A stretch of DNA of 64,000 nt from Deltaproteobacteria bacterium. GTDB taxonomy: Bacteria > Myxococcota_A > UBA796 > SXON01. Shown piece by piece: positions 16,923 through 27,100 of this stretch. Positions within the stretch are counted from its first letter, which is position 1. Every line of letters begins with the position of its first letter. Under the pieces are notes generated by a model. The model had not been told where the DNA came from, searched no databases, and worked only from the letters and a program-made list of their open reading frames with translations. The position numbers were made by a program, and so were the translations under genes. The DNA lies in the NCBI GenBank assembly GCA_947445035.1, contig CANFCK010000020.1:23743-87742 (forward strand), given 5' to 3'.

Positions 16923-19900
16923 CTAGAGCAAACCGCCGGCGATCCGCGCACGCAGCGCCTCGTGCAGCTTGTCGTGATCTTCCACCGCTGGCACCGCGAG
17001 CGACAGGACGAAGGGACCGTCCGCGTCGACCGCCGCGGCCCAGGCCGCCTTGGCCGCCTCGCCGTCGCCGCACGCCTGGCAGGCGATGGAGCGGGCCAGA
17101 TGCAGCCCAGCGGTCACGTCGGCGCGCTTCGCTTCCAACGCCAGGCCGCGATCGCCGAGCGCAGCCGCCTCGGGCCAGTCCTGACGGCGCAACGCCAGCT
17201 CGGCGAGACGCAAGAGCGCCAAGGGCTGGGCCCCGTCGAATGCCAGGCTCTTTTCGTAATGTTGCCCGGCCTTTTCGGGCATCGTCATGCGCAGATCGAG
17301 GATGAGCCCCTTGGCGAGGTACGCCTCGGTCACGTCGGCGGGCTCGTGGGTGTGGTAGATGATGTTGTTATAAACATTGAGAAGGTTGTTCCAATCTTCC
17401 TGCGCAGTCATCACCAGGCCGAGGCCCTTGAACGCGTCGATGTCGTTGGGGCGCATCTCCAGCGCTTTCGACAGGCGCTTGCGCGCCCGATCGATGTGCC
17501 CGAGGTGGAATTCTGCAATGCCCAAGCGGGCGTAGGTGCGGGCCAGGGCTTCGTTCTGGCCGAGGCCGCCGGTGAGCTGCATCAGCTGTTTGTAGACCTT
17601 CTCTGCCGTCGCCCACTGCCGATCGGCCAGGTAGAGCGGGCCGACCGCTTCCAGCGTGGGGAGGTGGGTGGGGTTGAGGCCGAGGGCCCGTTCATACCGC
17701 ACGACGGCGCCCGCGGCGTCACCAGCCCGCCGAAGGGCTTCGGCGAACCGGTAGAAGAAGCTGCTGCCCTCGATCTGGGCGTCGAAGTCGTCCCGGTCGC
17801 GTTCCATCTCTTCCGGCTCCAATCTGGCGAAGAGCTCCGCTGCCCCGTTGGCGTCACCATTGTCGAACAGGAAGTCGCCGCGGAACCGGAGCGCGTCACC
17901 CTGCGAGGGGTCGATCGCCAGCAGTTCATCGTAGATCGCCGCCGCGCCCGCTTTGTCCTGCAGCGCGTCCAGGCGCTTGCGTGCCGCCCTGGCGAGCAGT
18001 TCAATCCGCTCGGACTGCTCGCTGCTGGCGCGGGCACGCCGAATCAACAGGTCGATGAGGCGGACGTTGTCGCCCCTTGCCCCGAGCAGGCGCTCGTAGG
18101 TGACGAACGCAGCCGCGTCGGCATGCGCGCCCGACGTCGCGGACTCCAAGAACCGAAGCGCGTCGTCCTCACGACGCAGGTGCTGGGCGCTTACCTCGCC
18201 GAGTCGGCGCAGGAATGCGGTGCGGTCCGTCCCTTCAAGGTGCGCGACCAAGCCACGACCGTACTCTACGAACGCACTCCAATCCCGACGCGTTTCCGCC
18301 AGCGCCGCGACGTGTCCGAGCGCCTCGCGGTCGTCCGATGCCAGATCGAGCACCTTCTTCCACGCTTCGAAGGCCACCGCGGGATCCTTGACACGGTCCT
18401 CCCAGGTGCGAGCGATCTGGGCGTACCGCTCCATCTGCTCCCGGCCTGTGGCCAGCGACGCGAGGCGCGCGAGCACCCCGACGACGCCCTGCCAATCCCC
18501 CATCGCGCCGGCAATCCGTTCGATCCCAGCGAGCGCCTCGCGGTCGTCCGGCAGGTGGTCCAGGGCGCGGGTGAGCGCGCTGCGCGCGCCTTCAAGGTTG
18601 CCGCTGCGCTCCAAAACTTCGGCGCGGCGACGCTGTAGCCTCGCCTTCTCGCCCGGCAGGGTGGACTGTTCAGACAGCCGGTCCAGGTACGACACCGCGA
18701 GGGCCTCGTCGCCACGCGCGCCAGCGATGCGGGCAAGCGCTTCGAGCACCTCCACGTCGTTGGGCCGCTGCTCGGCGAGGGTGCGGTAGAATTCCCAGGC
18801 CTCCTCGCTGTCGGAGAGCTTCTCGGCCAAAAGCCACCGGGCCTTGGCGGCAAGGCGGTCGGCAGTCGGGCCGACGGCACCCGCCATCCGCGACTGCACC
18901 AGCTCGAGGAGTCCGCGCCAGTCGCCCGCAGTCTCGAGCCCTCGTTCCAGGCGCAACTGCCACGGCAGCGCTACGGTCGATTGCCCCAGCTGGTCCCGCC
19001 ACGCGGAGATGGCGCCCACGACGTCGCCTGCTTCTTCCAGGGCGTCGCCGAGCCCACGCTGAGCGTCGGTGTCGACGGTGGCGAACAGGGATCGCAGCCC
19101 CTCGCTGTCCTGGCCGCGAACCAGCGCCCCACGAAGCCCGTCGAAGGCGCGTCCGGGCCGGGGCGCCGCCGAAGCCGCCAGCCGCCACGCGGCGAGGGCC
19201 TCTTCGCCTGAACCCATCGACTCGTAGAGCGATGCGGCCTCGGAGGCATGCACAGCGCGCATCCCGTCGTCCGTCGCGGTGCGCGCGAGCACGCCGTGGG
19301 CCGCGGCCCGGGTGCCGGGCTCCCTGGCGACGCGCAGCAGCATGGCTGCCGCCCCCGCGTCCTGGCCCGCTTCGAGGACCCTGCCGAGCACCTTGGCGGC
19401 CCCTTCCGAGTCGCCCAGGGCGTTCTGCCGCAGCCGGGCGGCGTCGACGCTGTCGGCCTCGCCCGCGGCCTGAAGCACGCGCAGCGCTTCCTCAGGGTAG
19501 CCGGCGGTCTCGGCGACGCGGGCCAGCGCGCCGAGCGGTCGTCCGGCGACGCCCGAGGCCGCGAGCACTTCCCCAAGGCCCAAGAGCAAGACTTCCGCGT
19601 TTCCAGCATCGGCCGCAACTTCGGCGGCGCGGGCATAGCCGCGGGCGCGTTCGCCGTCGTCCTGAGAGGCGGCCGCACGCTTGACGTGAAGGTCGACCAG
19701 CGCGGTCAGGTCACTTTGCGACCACGCCATTCGCTCCGCGAGCTGCCCGGCGCCGAAGTGCGCGGGATCGTCGCGAAGGACCTCGCGCACGAGCTCGGCC
19801 GGGTCTGCGTCCGGCAGGCGTTGCGCCGCTTCAGCGGCGGCGAAGAGGCGCCAATGGCGCCGGGCGACGTCTTCACCCATGTCGGCCTGGCTACGCTCCA

Positions 19901-22541
19901 GCCGGAAGCAGGTGGACCAGTCGCCCTGTCGCGCCGCCAGCTCCTTGAGCAGCAGCAGGGCCGGCAAGAACCCAGGCGAGAGCTCCAGGCATTTCTGCAA
20001 GGCCGACATCGCGTCGGCGAGGTTGTCGGTGCGATCGGCGAAAACGCGCCCGGCGCGGTAGGCCAGTGTCACGGCGGCATTCGAGTCCCGCGTGGAGTTC
20101 GCGGCGTTGCGGAGGACGCGGGCGAGCTCGGCCCACTGGTCGCCGGCTTCCATCGCCCGGGTGTAGGCGTCGAGGCTAGGCGAGAAGTCGGGAACGGCGC
20201 TGAGCGCCAAGCGGTATTGTTCGTGGGCGCGCGCCCCTTCGCCGAGGCGGAACTCGTACACCGCACCGGCACGATGGCGCTGCAAGGCCGCTGCCGACGG
20301 GTCTTCAGCGAGGATCGCCCGCTGTTCGTAGACCGCCGCCAGCTCGGCCCAGGCTTGGGTGCGGGTGTACACCCGCTCCAGGCCCTCGAGCGCTGGCAGG
20401 TAGCCCGGGGCGATGTCCAGGACGCGCTCATAGTGTTTGCGCGCGCCGACGAAGTCGGCCATCGGGCCCTCGCAGGCTTCGCCCATCCGGAAGAGCACCA
20501 CCACCTGAATCGAGGGATCGTCGACATGGGTCAACCGCTCCTCGAGGAACGAGATCAGCTCGGGCCAGGCGGCCGTGTCCTGGAGCAGCCGGAGGACCGC
20601 CTCGGCAGCGGGGGACGCCGCCGGATCGACGGCGGCGGCGCGGTAGGCGGCGAGCGCGCCAGCCTTGTCGGCCAGGCGGTCTTCCAGGACGCTGCCGAGT
20701 CGATAGGACAGAAACGACTGCTGCTCGGCACCGGACACCGCGATCTCTTCGCGCAAGGACTCAGCCAGCGCCGCCCATTTTTCCGCCTCGGCACACCAGA
20801 CGTGGTACTCCACACGCAAATCGTGTGCCTGCGGCGCCGCCAGCACCGCCGCGCGGAGGGCCTGGCCCGCGCCAACCTCGTCCAGAAGCTGGACCCTGCG
20901 CACCCGCCCCGAACGCGCGTGCCACCAGGCGGCGTCCTCGCCACGACCCAGAGCACCGAGCCGTGAGCCCTCGTCGGCGTACAGTTGCGCCAAGGGAGCC
21001 CACATTCCCGCGGCACGGTAGCGCCGTTCCAACGCAAGAAAAGTTGCCCCATCACCGGGGGCCGCGGCGCGCGCCAGTTCGGTGGCCACCACGGCTTCTT
21101 CCGGGCGACCGAGCTTCCGTTCGAGCAGCTCAGCGCGCTCGAGCTGCGTCTGCATGCCGGCGACGCCGGCCTGGAGCGCGACCAGGCCGTCCAGGGCCCG
21201 CAACTCCAGCTCCGCGTCTTGCGCAGCGCGAGCGACCTCGCGCAGGACGACGAGCACGCTGGCGTCCGCAGGATGGGCCGTGTGGACACGAACGAGCTCG
21301 GCGCGGGCCAGCTGATCCTGGCCGAGCTGGTCGCGGACGATGCGCGCCGCGACGACCAGGGCTTCCGCCGCCGCGCCGCCCGTTGAGTTCGCCGCAAGGC
21401 CCTCCGCGCCGGAGCGCGCACGCTCGGCGTCGCCGAAGGACATCGCGACCGCCATACGTTCGCGCCACCATTGCGCCGAGGGAGGCGCCGCGCCGGCGTC
21501 CACCTCGGTCAACAACCGACCCGCAAGCGCAATGTCGACGGCCCGGGTACGCGCAAGGTGAGCAGCGGCGCCCAGCAGCTGAGCCCTCGCCTCGCCCGAA
21601 GCGCCCGCCGCCGCCGCTTCCAACTCCGCAACAACACTGTGCCACGCCGCGCGGGCATCGGCGGGAGGGGTCCACGCGAGCATGGCTGCGGGGTTGACTT
21701 CGACCGCCTGCCCAAGCAAGGGCGCGCCATGGGGCAGCTCCTCGGTCGGCATCGAGGTGACCACCTCGGTGGGAAAGCTCTCATCGGTAAGGATCGGGGG
21801 CAGCAACGACAACGGCGAGGGGCCACCCAACGTCTCGGCTTCGGCGTCGGCTTCGGGAATGAACGTCGGGCGGGACAGAATGACGGGAGGAGGGGGCTCC
21901 TCTTCGACCGCCGCGGCCACCGCGACCTCCACCGGCTCCACAGCCGCCACCGGCGCTGCATCAACCGGGGCCGCATCAACCGGGGCCGCGGCGTCGAGCG
22001 CGACCACGACCGGTGAGGCTTCTTCCACGACCACGACTGGCGCACCCGGCCTGACCTCTTCAAGCATCGCATCCGCAGCGTCCTCGTCGGCGAGCAGCTC
22101 GGCCCGGGACTTCCGCTTGTACACCCGAGTTGCCTGATCCTGGATCTGTCGCGCCGCGTGGCGGGCCTCGGCATCGAGCCCGGCTTGCAACGCTTGTTCA
22201 GCGAGCGCCGCCTCGGCCGCCTCCGCCGCAAGCCGATCCGCTTCCGCCTTCTTGGCGGCATCGGCCTTTTTGTTGGCCTTCTTGCCTTCGTCCGCCTTCG
22301 CGGCCTCGAGCGCCGCGGCCTCGGCCTTTGCCGCCTCAAGCTTCGCGGCTTCGGCCTTGGCAGCGTCGGCCTTGGCAGCGTCGGCCTTGGCAGCGTCGCG
22401 CTTCGCCGCCTCCACCCGTGCCGCTTCGACCTTGGCCTCTTCGGCCTTGGCCGCCAGTGCATCCGCGTCATCGGGGTCGGAGTTGAAGAAGTCGTCCTCG
22501 AGGTCCCCAAAGCCCTGGTCATTCGAGTTCTTACGAGACAT
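16923..22541 (-). CDS. Giant TPR-repeat protein with Ala/Lys/Glu coiled-coil N-terminus
   Basis: At 1872 residues this is the largest gene here. Residues about 30-130 are almost entirely Ala, Lys, Glu and Asp in short repeats (AAKADAAKADAAKAEAAK), predicting one long helix. Residues 130-280 form an acidic, Val/Pro-rich linker. From about residue 290 to the end come dozens of degenerate 34-residue TPR units (AAWHARSGRV, AVVRYERALGLNPTHLPTLE, ALEMRPNDIDAFKGLGLV). There is no signal peptide or membrane helix, so it should be a cytoplasmic scaffold. ATG 22541 is preceded by GGAG. It may organise a large complex; the partner is unknown. Similar giant TPR proteins occur in myxobacteria. Confidence 0.85.
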   Translation of the reverse strand: MSRKNSNDQGFGDLEDDFFNSDPDDADALAAKAEEAKVEAARVEAAKRDAAKADAAKADAAKAEAAKLEAAKAEAAALEAAKADEGKKANKKADAAKKAEADRLAAEAAEAALAEQALQAGLDAEARHAARQIQDQATRVYKRKSRAELLADEDAADAMLEEVRPGAPVVVVEEASPVVVALDAAAPVDAAPVDAAPVAAVEPVEVAVAAAVEEEPPPPVILSRPTFIPEADAEAETLGGPSPLSLLPPILTDESFPTEVVTSMPTEELPHGAPLLGQAVEVNPAAMLAWTPPADARAAWHSVVAELEAAAAGASGEARAQLLGAAAHLARTRAVDIALAGRLLTEVDAGAAPPSAQWWRERMAVAMSFGDAERARSGAEGLAANSTGGAAAEALVVAARIVRDQLGQDQLARAELVRVHTAHPADASVLVVLREVARAAQDAELELRALDGLVALQAGVAGMQTQLERAELLERKLGRPEEAVVATELARAAAPGDGATFLALERRYRAAGMWAPLAQLYADEGSRLGALGRGEDAAWWHARSGRVRRVQLLDEVGAGQALRAAVLAAPQAHDLRVEYHVWCAEAEKWAALAESLREEIAVSGAEQQSFLSYRLGSVLEDRLADKAGALAAYRAAAVDPAASPAAEAVLRLLQDTAAWPELISFLEERLTHVDDPSIQVVVLFRMGEACEGPMADFVGARKHYERVLDIAPGYLPALEGLERVYTRTQAWAELAAVYEQRAILAEDPSAAALQRHRAGAVYEFRLGEGARAHEQYRLALSAVPDFSPSLDAYTRAMEAGDQWAELARVLRNAANSTRDSNAAVTLAYRAGRVFADRTDNLADAMSALQKCLELSPGFLPALLLLKELAARQGDWSTCFRLERSQADMGEDVARRHWRLFAAAEAAQRLPDADPAELVREVLRDDPAHFGAGQLAERMAWSQSDLTALVDLHVKRAAASQDDGERARGYARAAEVAADAGNAEVLLLGLGEVLAASGVAGRPLGALARVAETAGYPEEALRVLQAAGEADSVDAARLRQNALGDSEGAAKVLGRVLEAGQDAGAAAMLLRVAREPGTRAAAHGVLARTATDDGMRAVHASEAASLYESMGSGEEALAAWRLAASAAPRPGRAFDGLRGALVRGQDSEGLRSLFATVDTDAQRGLGDALEEAGDVVGAISAWRDQLGQSTVALPWQLRLERGLETAGDWRGLLELVQSRMAGAVGPTADRLAAKARWLLAEKLSDSEEAWEFYRTLAEQRPNDVEVLEALARIAGARGDEALAVSYLDRLSEQSTLPGEKARLQRRRAEVLERSGNLEGARSALTRALDHLPDDREALAGIERIAGAMGDWQGVVGVLARLASLATGREQMERYAQIARTWEDRVKDPAVAFEAWKKVLDLASDDREALGHVAALAETRRDWSAFVEYGRGLVAHLEGTDRTAFLRRLGEVSAQHLRREDDALRFLESATSGAHADAAAFVTYERLLGARGDNVRLIDLLIRRARASSEQSERIELLARAARKRLDALQDKAGAAAIYDELLAIDPSQGDALRFRGDFLFDNGDANGAAELFARLEPEEMERDRDDFDAQIEGSSFFYRFAEALRRAGDAAGAVVRYERALGLNPTHLPTLEAVGPLYLADRQWATAEKVYKQLMQLTGGLGQNEALARTYARLGIAEFHLGHIDRARKRLSKALEMRPNDIDAFKGLGLVMTAQEDWNNLLNVYNNIIYHTHEPADVTEAYLAKGLILDLRMTMPEKAGQHYEKSLAFDGAQPLALLRLAELALRRQDWPEAAALGDRGLALEAKRADVTAGLHLARSIACQACGDGEAAKAAWAAAVDADGPFVLSLAVPAVEDHDKLHEALRARIAGGLL

Positions 22542-22570
22542 TCAGGACTCCGTGGAAGCGATAGCGCTCG

Positions 22571-22615
22571 AGCCTAACCGGCGTCTCCCACCGCGGGGAG
22601 GGCCCCGGTCAGGCT
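22571..22615 (-). terminator. Long imperfect hairpin after the MCE gene
   Basis: AGCCTAACCGG (22571-22581) pairs with CCGGTCAGGCT (22605-22615) with one mismatch, and an inner CTCCC/GGGAG stem extends it. It lies 25 bases after the MCE gene stop and before the TPR gene start. No T-run follows. Confidence 0.4.
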
Positions 22616-22639
22616 TCTGTTAGTTACCCGGCCCGCGCG

Positions 22640-24103
22640 CTACGGCTTGAGCGGCAACGCGGCGAGAATGAACTTCACGTCGGCATCATCGAAGTAGAAG
22701 CCGCCGCCGCCATACCCCGCGACGTAGCCGTGTCGGGCCCCCATCAGGACACTGTCCAGGCCCGCCTCAAGGTACACATGCCGCCACGGGCTGAACCGCG
22801 CGTTGACCTGGAGGTTGGGCGTGCCGTTCATCAGCGGGTAGCTGCCGTACACGAAGTCGAAGAGGTCGACGCCGAGGACCAGCTTGTCGTTGGCCAGGTA
22901 GTAGTCGAACCCGACGCCGCCAGCGTTGTCCTTGACGCCGAAGCGCAGCACCGCGTCGTGCCAGCGGCGGGCGAACTGGAACGACATCCGGAAGCCCGGC
23001 TTGACCACGATTTCTTCGTAGGTAGAGCCGAACTCCGGAAAGACGTGGGTCTCCGACGAGATGTCGCCCAAGGGATGACCGGCGAGCTCAAAGAGATACC
23101 AATGGTCCTCGGCCGTGAACAACCTGACCCCGACCCCGTTGCGCGAGCGACCGGCCACGGGATTTTCGGCCAGGAGGGCATCGGTGGGATCGGTGCCAAA
23201 GTAGACGTCACCTCGGTAGTAGACTTCGGTCCGAAGCTTGGGCGCATCGCCGAGAATGCCGTTGACGGTCTCGATGGTGTCGTTGACCGACTCGATGGTT
23301 CCGTTGACCGAATCGATGGTCGTCGGGTCCTTGACCAGCTTGCCGAGGGTCCCCTCCCCGCGCTCAATGCCGCCGGCGATCGACTCGACATGCGCCAGCG
23401 TGGCGTCCAACTTCGCGGTGGCCGACTGAATCGCGTCGAGTTCGGCGGCAACATCACCGCCAGATGTCGCGACCAAATGTTTCAACGCCTCGGAGACTTC
23501 GCGTAGATTGCCGGCGATCACGCTGATATCATCGCTGTTGTTCGCCGCTATCGCGTTGAGTTGCTCGGAGAGCTGCCGGACGTTCTGAATCGTGATCAGC
23601 AACTCTTGTTTGGTCGTCTCGTCTTCGGTGAGGGCCCGGACGTTGCTGGTGATGACCTTGATGTCGCCGGCGATGTCGTTGACCTGACGCGTGACGCGCT
23701 CCATGTCCGGCGCCAGATCTCCGACCATGATCGTGTCGCCAGCCTTCAAAAAGGTGCTGCTGGTACCTGGGGTGATGCGCACACTCTTGTCGCCCAACAG
23801 CCCCTCGGACTTCAAACTGGCGACGCTGTCGACCGGCAGCTCGACGTGGTCGAGCACGGCGAGCGTGAGGCGCGCCACGCCGCCGCGGAGCTCCACCGCG
23901 TCCACGTGGCCCACCCGAACCCCCGCGATGCGAATCGGCGTAGTGGCGAAGACCCCTTCGACCGTGGGGAAATCAGCGTAGAGCGCATACGGCTCTCCCG
24001 ATTCTCCGGGCCGATCGTCGACCATGGTGATCGCCCAGCCGAGCGCGCCGAGGACGAGGATGGTGAAAAGACCGACGCGGAACTCGCTGCTGAACCGGAA
24101 CAT
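22640..24103 (-). CDS. MCE/MlaD-domain protein with C-terminal beta-barrel-like domain
   Basis: The 487-residue protein starts at ATG 24103 (FRFSSEFRVGLF), followed by one transmembrane helix (residues about 8-27). An MCE domain spans about 35-115 (GVFATTPIRIAGVRVGHVDAV, LLGDKSVRITPG). A helical segment of about 150 residues (DMERVTRQVNDIAG, LVKDPTTIDSVNGTIE) is typical of the coiled needle of long MCE proteins. The last 190 or so residues are alternating beta strands (YYRGDVYFGTD, FRMSFQFARRW, LVLGVDLFDFVYGS) that look like an outer-membrane barrel. MCE proteins carry phospholipids between membranes. No MlaE/F permease genes are adjacent. It is divergent from the protease fusion. Confidence 0.88.
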   Translation of the reverse strand: MFRFSSEFRVGLFTILVLGALGWAITMVDDRPGESGEPYALYADFPTVEGVFATTPIRIAGVRVGHVDAVELRGGVARLTLAVLDHVELPVDSVASLKSEGLLGDKSVRITPGTSSTFLKAGDTIMVGDLAPDMERVTRQVNDIAGDIKVITSNVRALTEDETTKQELLITIQNVRQLSEQLNAIAANNSDDISVIAGNLREVSEALKHLVATSGGDVAAELDAIQSATAKLDATLAHVESIAGGIERGEGTLGKLVKDPTTIDSVNGTIESVNDTIETVNGILGDAPKLRTEVYYRGDVYFGTDPTDALLAENPVAGRSRNGVGVRLFTAEDHWYLFELAGHPLGDISSETHVFPEFGSTYEEIVVKPGFRMSFQFARRWHDAVLRFGVKDNAGGVGFDYYLANDKLVLGVDLFDFVYGSYPLMNGTPNLQVNARFSPWRHVYLEAGLDSVLMGARHGYVAGYGGGGFYFDDADVKFILAALPLKP

Positions 24104-24140
24104 GGGCGCCGCGAGCATATCCGGGCGGCCGCTTTCCGGA

Positions 24141-24146
24141 TACGAA
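24141..24146 (+). promoter_or_regulatory. Putative -10 hexamer deciding the GTG start at 24153
   Basis: TACGAA (within GGATACGAA) lies 6 bases before GTG 24153. This spacing favours GTG 24153 over ATG 24159 as a leaderless start. Confidence 0.35.
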
Positions 24147-24152
24147 GGCGCA

Positions 24153-27100
24153 GTGCTGATGCTCTGGGCTCACCTCGCGCCGGCCCTCGCTGCGAGCTGG
24201 GACCCCGACCTCCGCTGGCGCACGCTCCACACCGAACACTTCGAGATCACCTTCCACGACGGCGAGGAGGCCCTCGCAGAAGAGATGGCCGTCGACGCCG
24301 AGGCCGCATGGTCCGCGCTCACCGTCGAGCTCGACCACCAGACGATGGGCAAAGTGAACATCGTCATGGTGGACTACACCGACGTCGCCAACGGAATGGC
24401 GCAGACGACGCCCACCAACCAGATCACCATCTACGTCACCAACCCCGGGGGCGACAGCACGCTTGGGCTCTACGAGGACTGGAGCCACGGCCTCGTCACC
24501 CACGAGCTCACCCACATCCTGCACATCGACACGGTGGAGGGGCTTCCGCGGGCGGCGCGCTGGCTCTTCGGATCGCTGATCTCGACCCACCAGGTGGCGC
24601 CGCTGTGGACCGTCGAGGGCCTGGCCACATTTCAGGAAACGCGGCACACGCTCGGCGGGCGGGGGCGATCGGCCGGCGTGGACATGATCAAGCGCGCCGC
24701 GGTCCTTGGGGGGCGCTTTCCACCGCTCGGAAACCTGGACGGCTTGCAGGCGCTCTGGCCCTCGGGCAATCTGCGGTACCTGTTCGGGCAGGATTTCATC
24801 GAGTTCATCGCCGATAGTCGCGGCGAAGACAAGTGGACGGAGTGGGTGCACCGCTACGGGGCCAGTGTGCCCTTCTTCCTGGCCGGCAAGCGCACCTTCG
24901 GCGCGGACTTCGTGGCGCTGCACCAGGAGTGGAAGGCGGAGCTCGAAGCTCGCTATGCGGCCCAAGCCGCAGCGATCCGTGCCGACGGTGAGACCCAGGT
25001 TTCGCCCGTGGGTCCGGCCGACCAGACCTGCGGCGCCCCGAGTTGGAACCCCACAACCGGCGACCTTTACTTCAGCTGCTCCGATCCTCGCCGCGGCAGC
25101 GCCATCTGGCGGCAGAAAAGGGGCGCGGGCGCTCCCACGGTCTGGAGGTCGGGAAAGTTCGCTTCCGACATGCAGTGGCGCAACGACGGCAAGGCCTACC
25201 TGTACACCAGCACCCACTCTGACGGACTGTACAACGTCGTGGACGACGTGATGCTCGGCCGCACGGACAGCTCCAGTAGCAAGGCGCTGACGGACGGGAA
25301 GCGGGCACGTGACGCTAGTTTTTCACCTGACGGGACCCGGGTGGTCTGTGTCACCAACGAATTGCAACAGACCCAGCTTGCCGAGCTGACCATCGACCAG
25401 CGCGTACTGCCGCTCACCGACGCCCCCAAACACGCACAATTCGCGACCCCGCGCTATTCGCCCGACGGCACGCGGATCGCGGTGAGCCGGTGGGCGGATG
25501 GTCAGCGGGACCTTTGGTTGTACACCGCGGACGGCGCCCCCTGGCGGCGCCTGACCTGGGACAGCGCGCTTGACGTGCAGCCGGCGTGGAGCCCCGACGG
25601 GGGCACGCTGTACTTCGCGTCGGATCGCAGCGGCGTTCCCAACGTCTACGCCATCGATCTTTCCACCGAGCGCCTTTGGCGAGTCACCAACGTGGTCGTG
25701 GGCGCCTTCGCGCCCGATCCCAGCCCCGACGGCACCACCTTGGCGGTGCAGTGGTACGCGGCGGGCGGCGCTAGAGTGGCGACGTTGCCGCTGGACCGCC
25801 AAAAGTGGAAGGACCTCGGCCTTTTGCCGACGCTCGAAGCGGGCGCTCCGGCGCTCAGCCAGACCCCGGGCCCCTCCAAACGTATTCGCGCCGCGACCGA
25901 AGCCGAGCCGAAGGCGGGGCGGGAGGCTCGCGCGGAGCGTGCGGCGAAGCAGAAGGCGAAGGACGCACGCCAGGCAGCGCGCGAGGCCCGCAAGCGCGGG
26001 ATCGCAGCGCCGGAGCCGACCGAGGGGGCCGAGATTCCCGCACCCGCCTCGCCGGGGTCGGACTCGCCCGGGCCGTTGGTTCCCGCGGGCGAGCCCGCTC
26101 CCGCGTCGCCCGTCGAGGCCGCGTCGCCTCCGGCTCTACCCCCGCGCATCACTCCGTACAACCCGCTGCCGAGCCTGCTTCCACCGCGGTACTGGCTGCC
26201 CGGCACGCTTCTGACCACCACCGGCCAGGGCTACGGCCTGTACCTGAGCGCCGCGACCGGAGGCGTCGATCTGCTGCGCCAGTACGGCTACAGCGCCTAC
26301 GCGACCTACCGCACCGACGCAAACTTCCTGGGCGGCGGTGGCAGTTTCACGGTCAACAAGTGGCGGCCCATCCTGTCGGGTAGCGTGCAGACATACGTCT
26401 CGCCCTACGGCACGGTGGACGAGTATTCGGCGGTGGATCCCGCGGGCGGCGCATGGATTCCGAGCGTGCAGGACACCGACACCCGGTACTGGGATCATCG
26501 TATTCGTGGATCATTTGCCGTCAGCTATCCGATCGACGGGAACAGCTCCATCAGCGCGCTCTTCAGGGCTGAGTCGCGCCAACCGAAGGACCCCATCCCT
26601 GGCGATGCCTACTACGCCGCCCTGCCGACGCGGGGCTACTTCGGCACGCTTGCCGTCGGTTGGTCGCGCGCAAAGGTCGAAAGCTACAGCCTCTCGATCT
26701 CTCCGGAAAAGGCGCGGAGTTTCGGCCTCGGTCTCGAATACACCCCCGGCTGGCTCGGAAGCTACGCGTACGACTCCGACAATGTTCCCCGGCCGTTCGA
26801 CCAGCTCCAACTCAGCGGCGAATGGCGGGAGTACGTCAGCGCACCCTGGGCGGCAAACCACGTCTTTGCCTGGAAAGTGTCGGGCGGATTTTCTGTGGGG
26901 AGCACCTTCCGGTATGGCAGCTTCCGCCTCGGCGGCAGCTTCTCGGAAAACGGCATCACCGTTATCCCCGCCGAGTGGCGCTCGCTCCGGGGCTTCTACC
27001 CCTCCACGCGCGACGGCGAAGCGTTCTGGTTGGGCAGCGGCGAATACCGGTTCCCGATCTGGCGCGTGGACCGCGGACTCGGAACCCTGCCGATCTTTCT

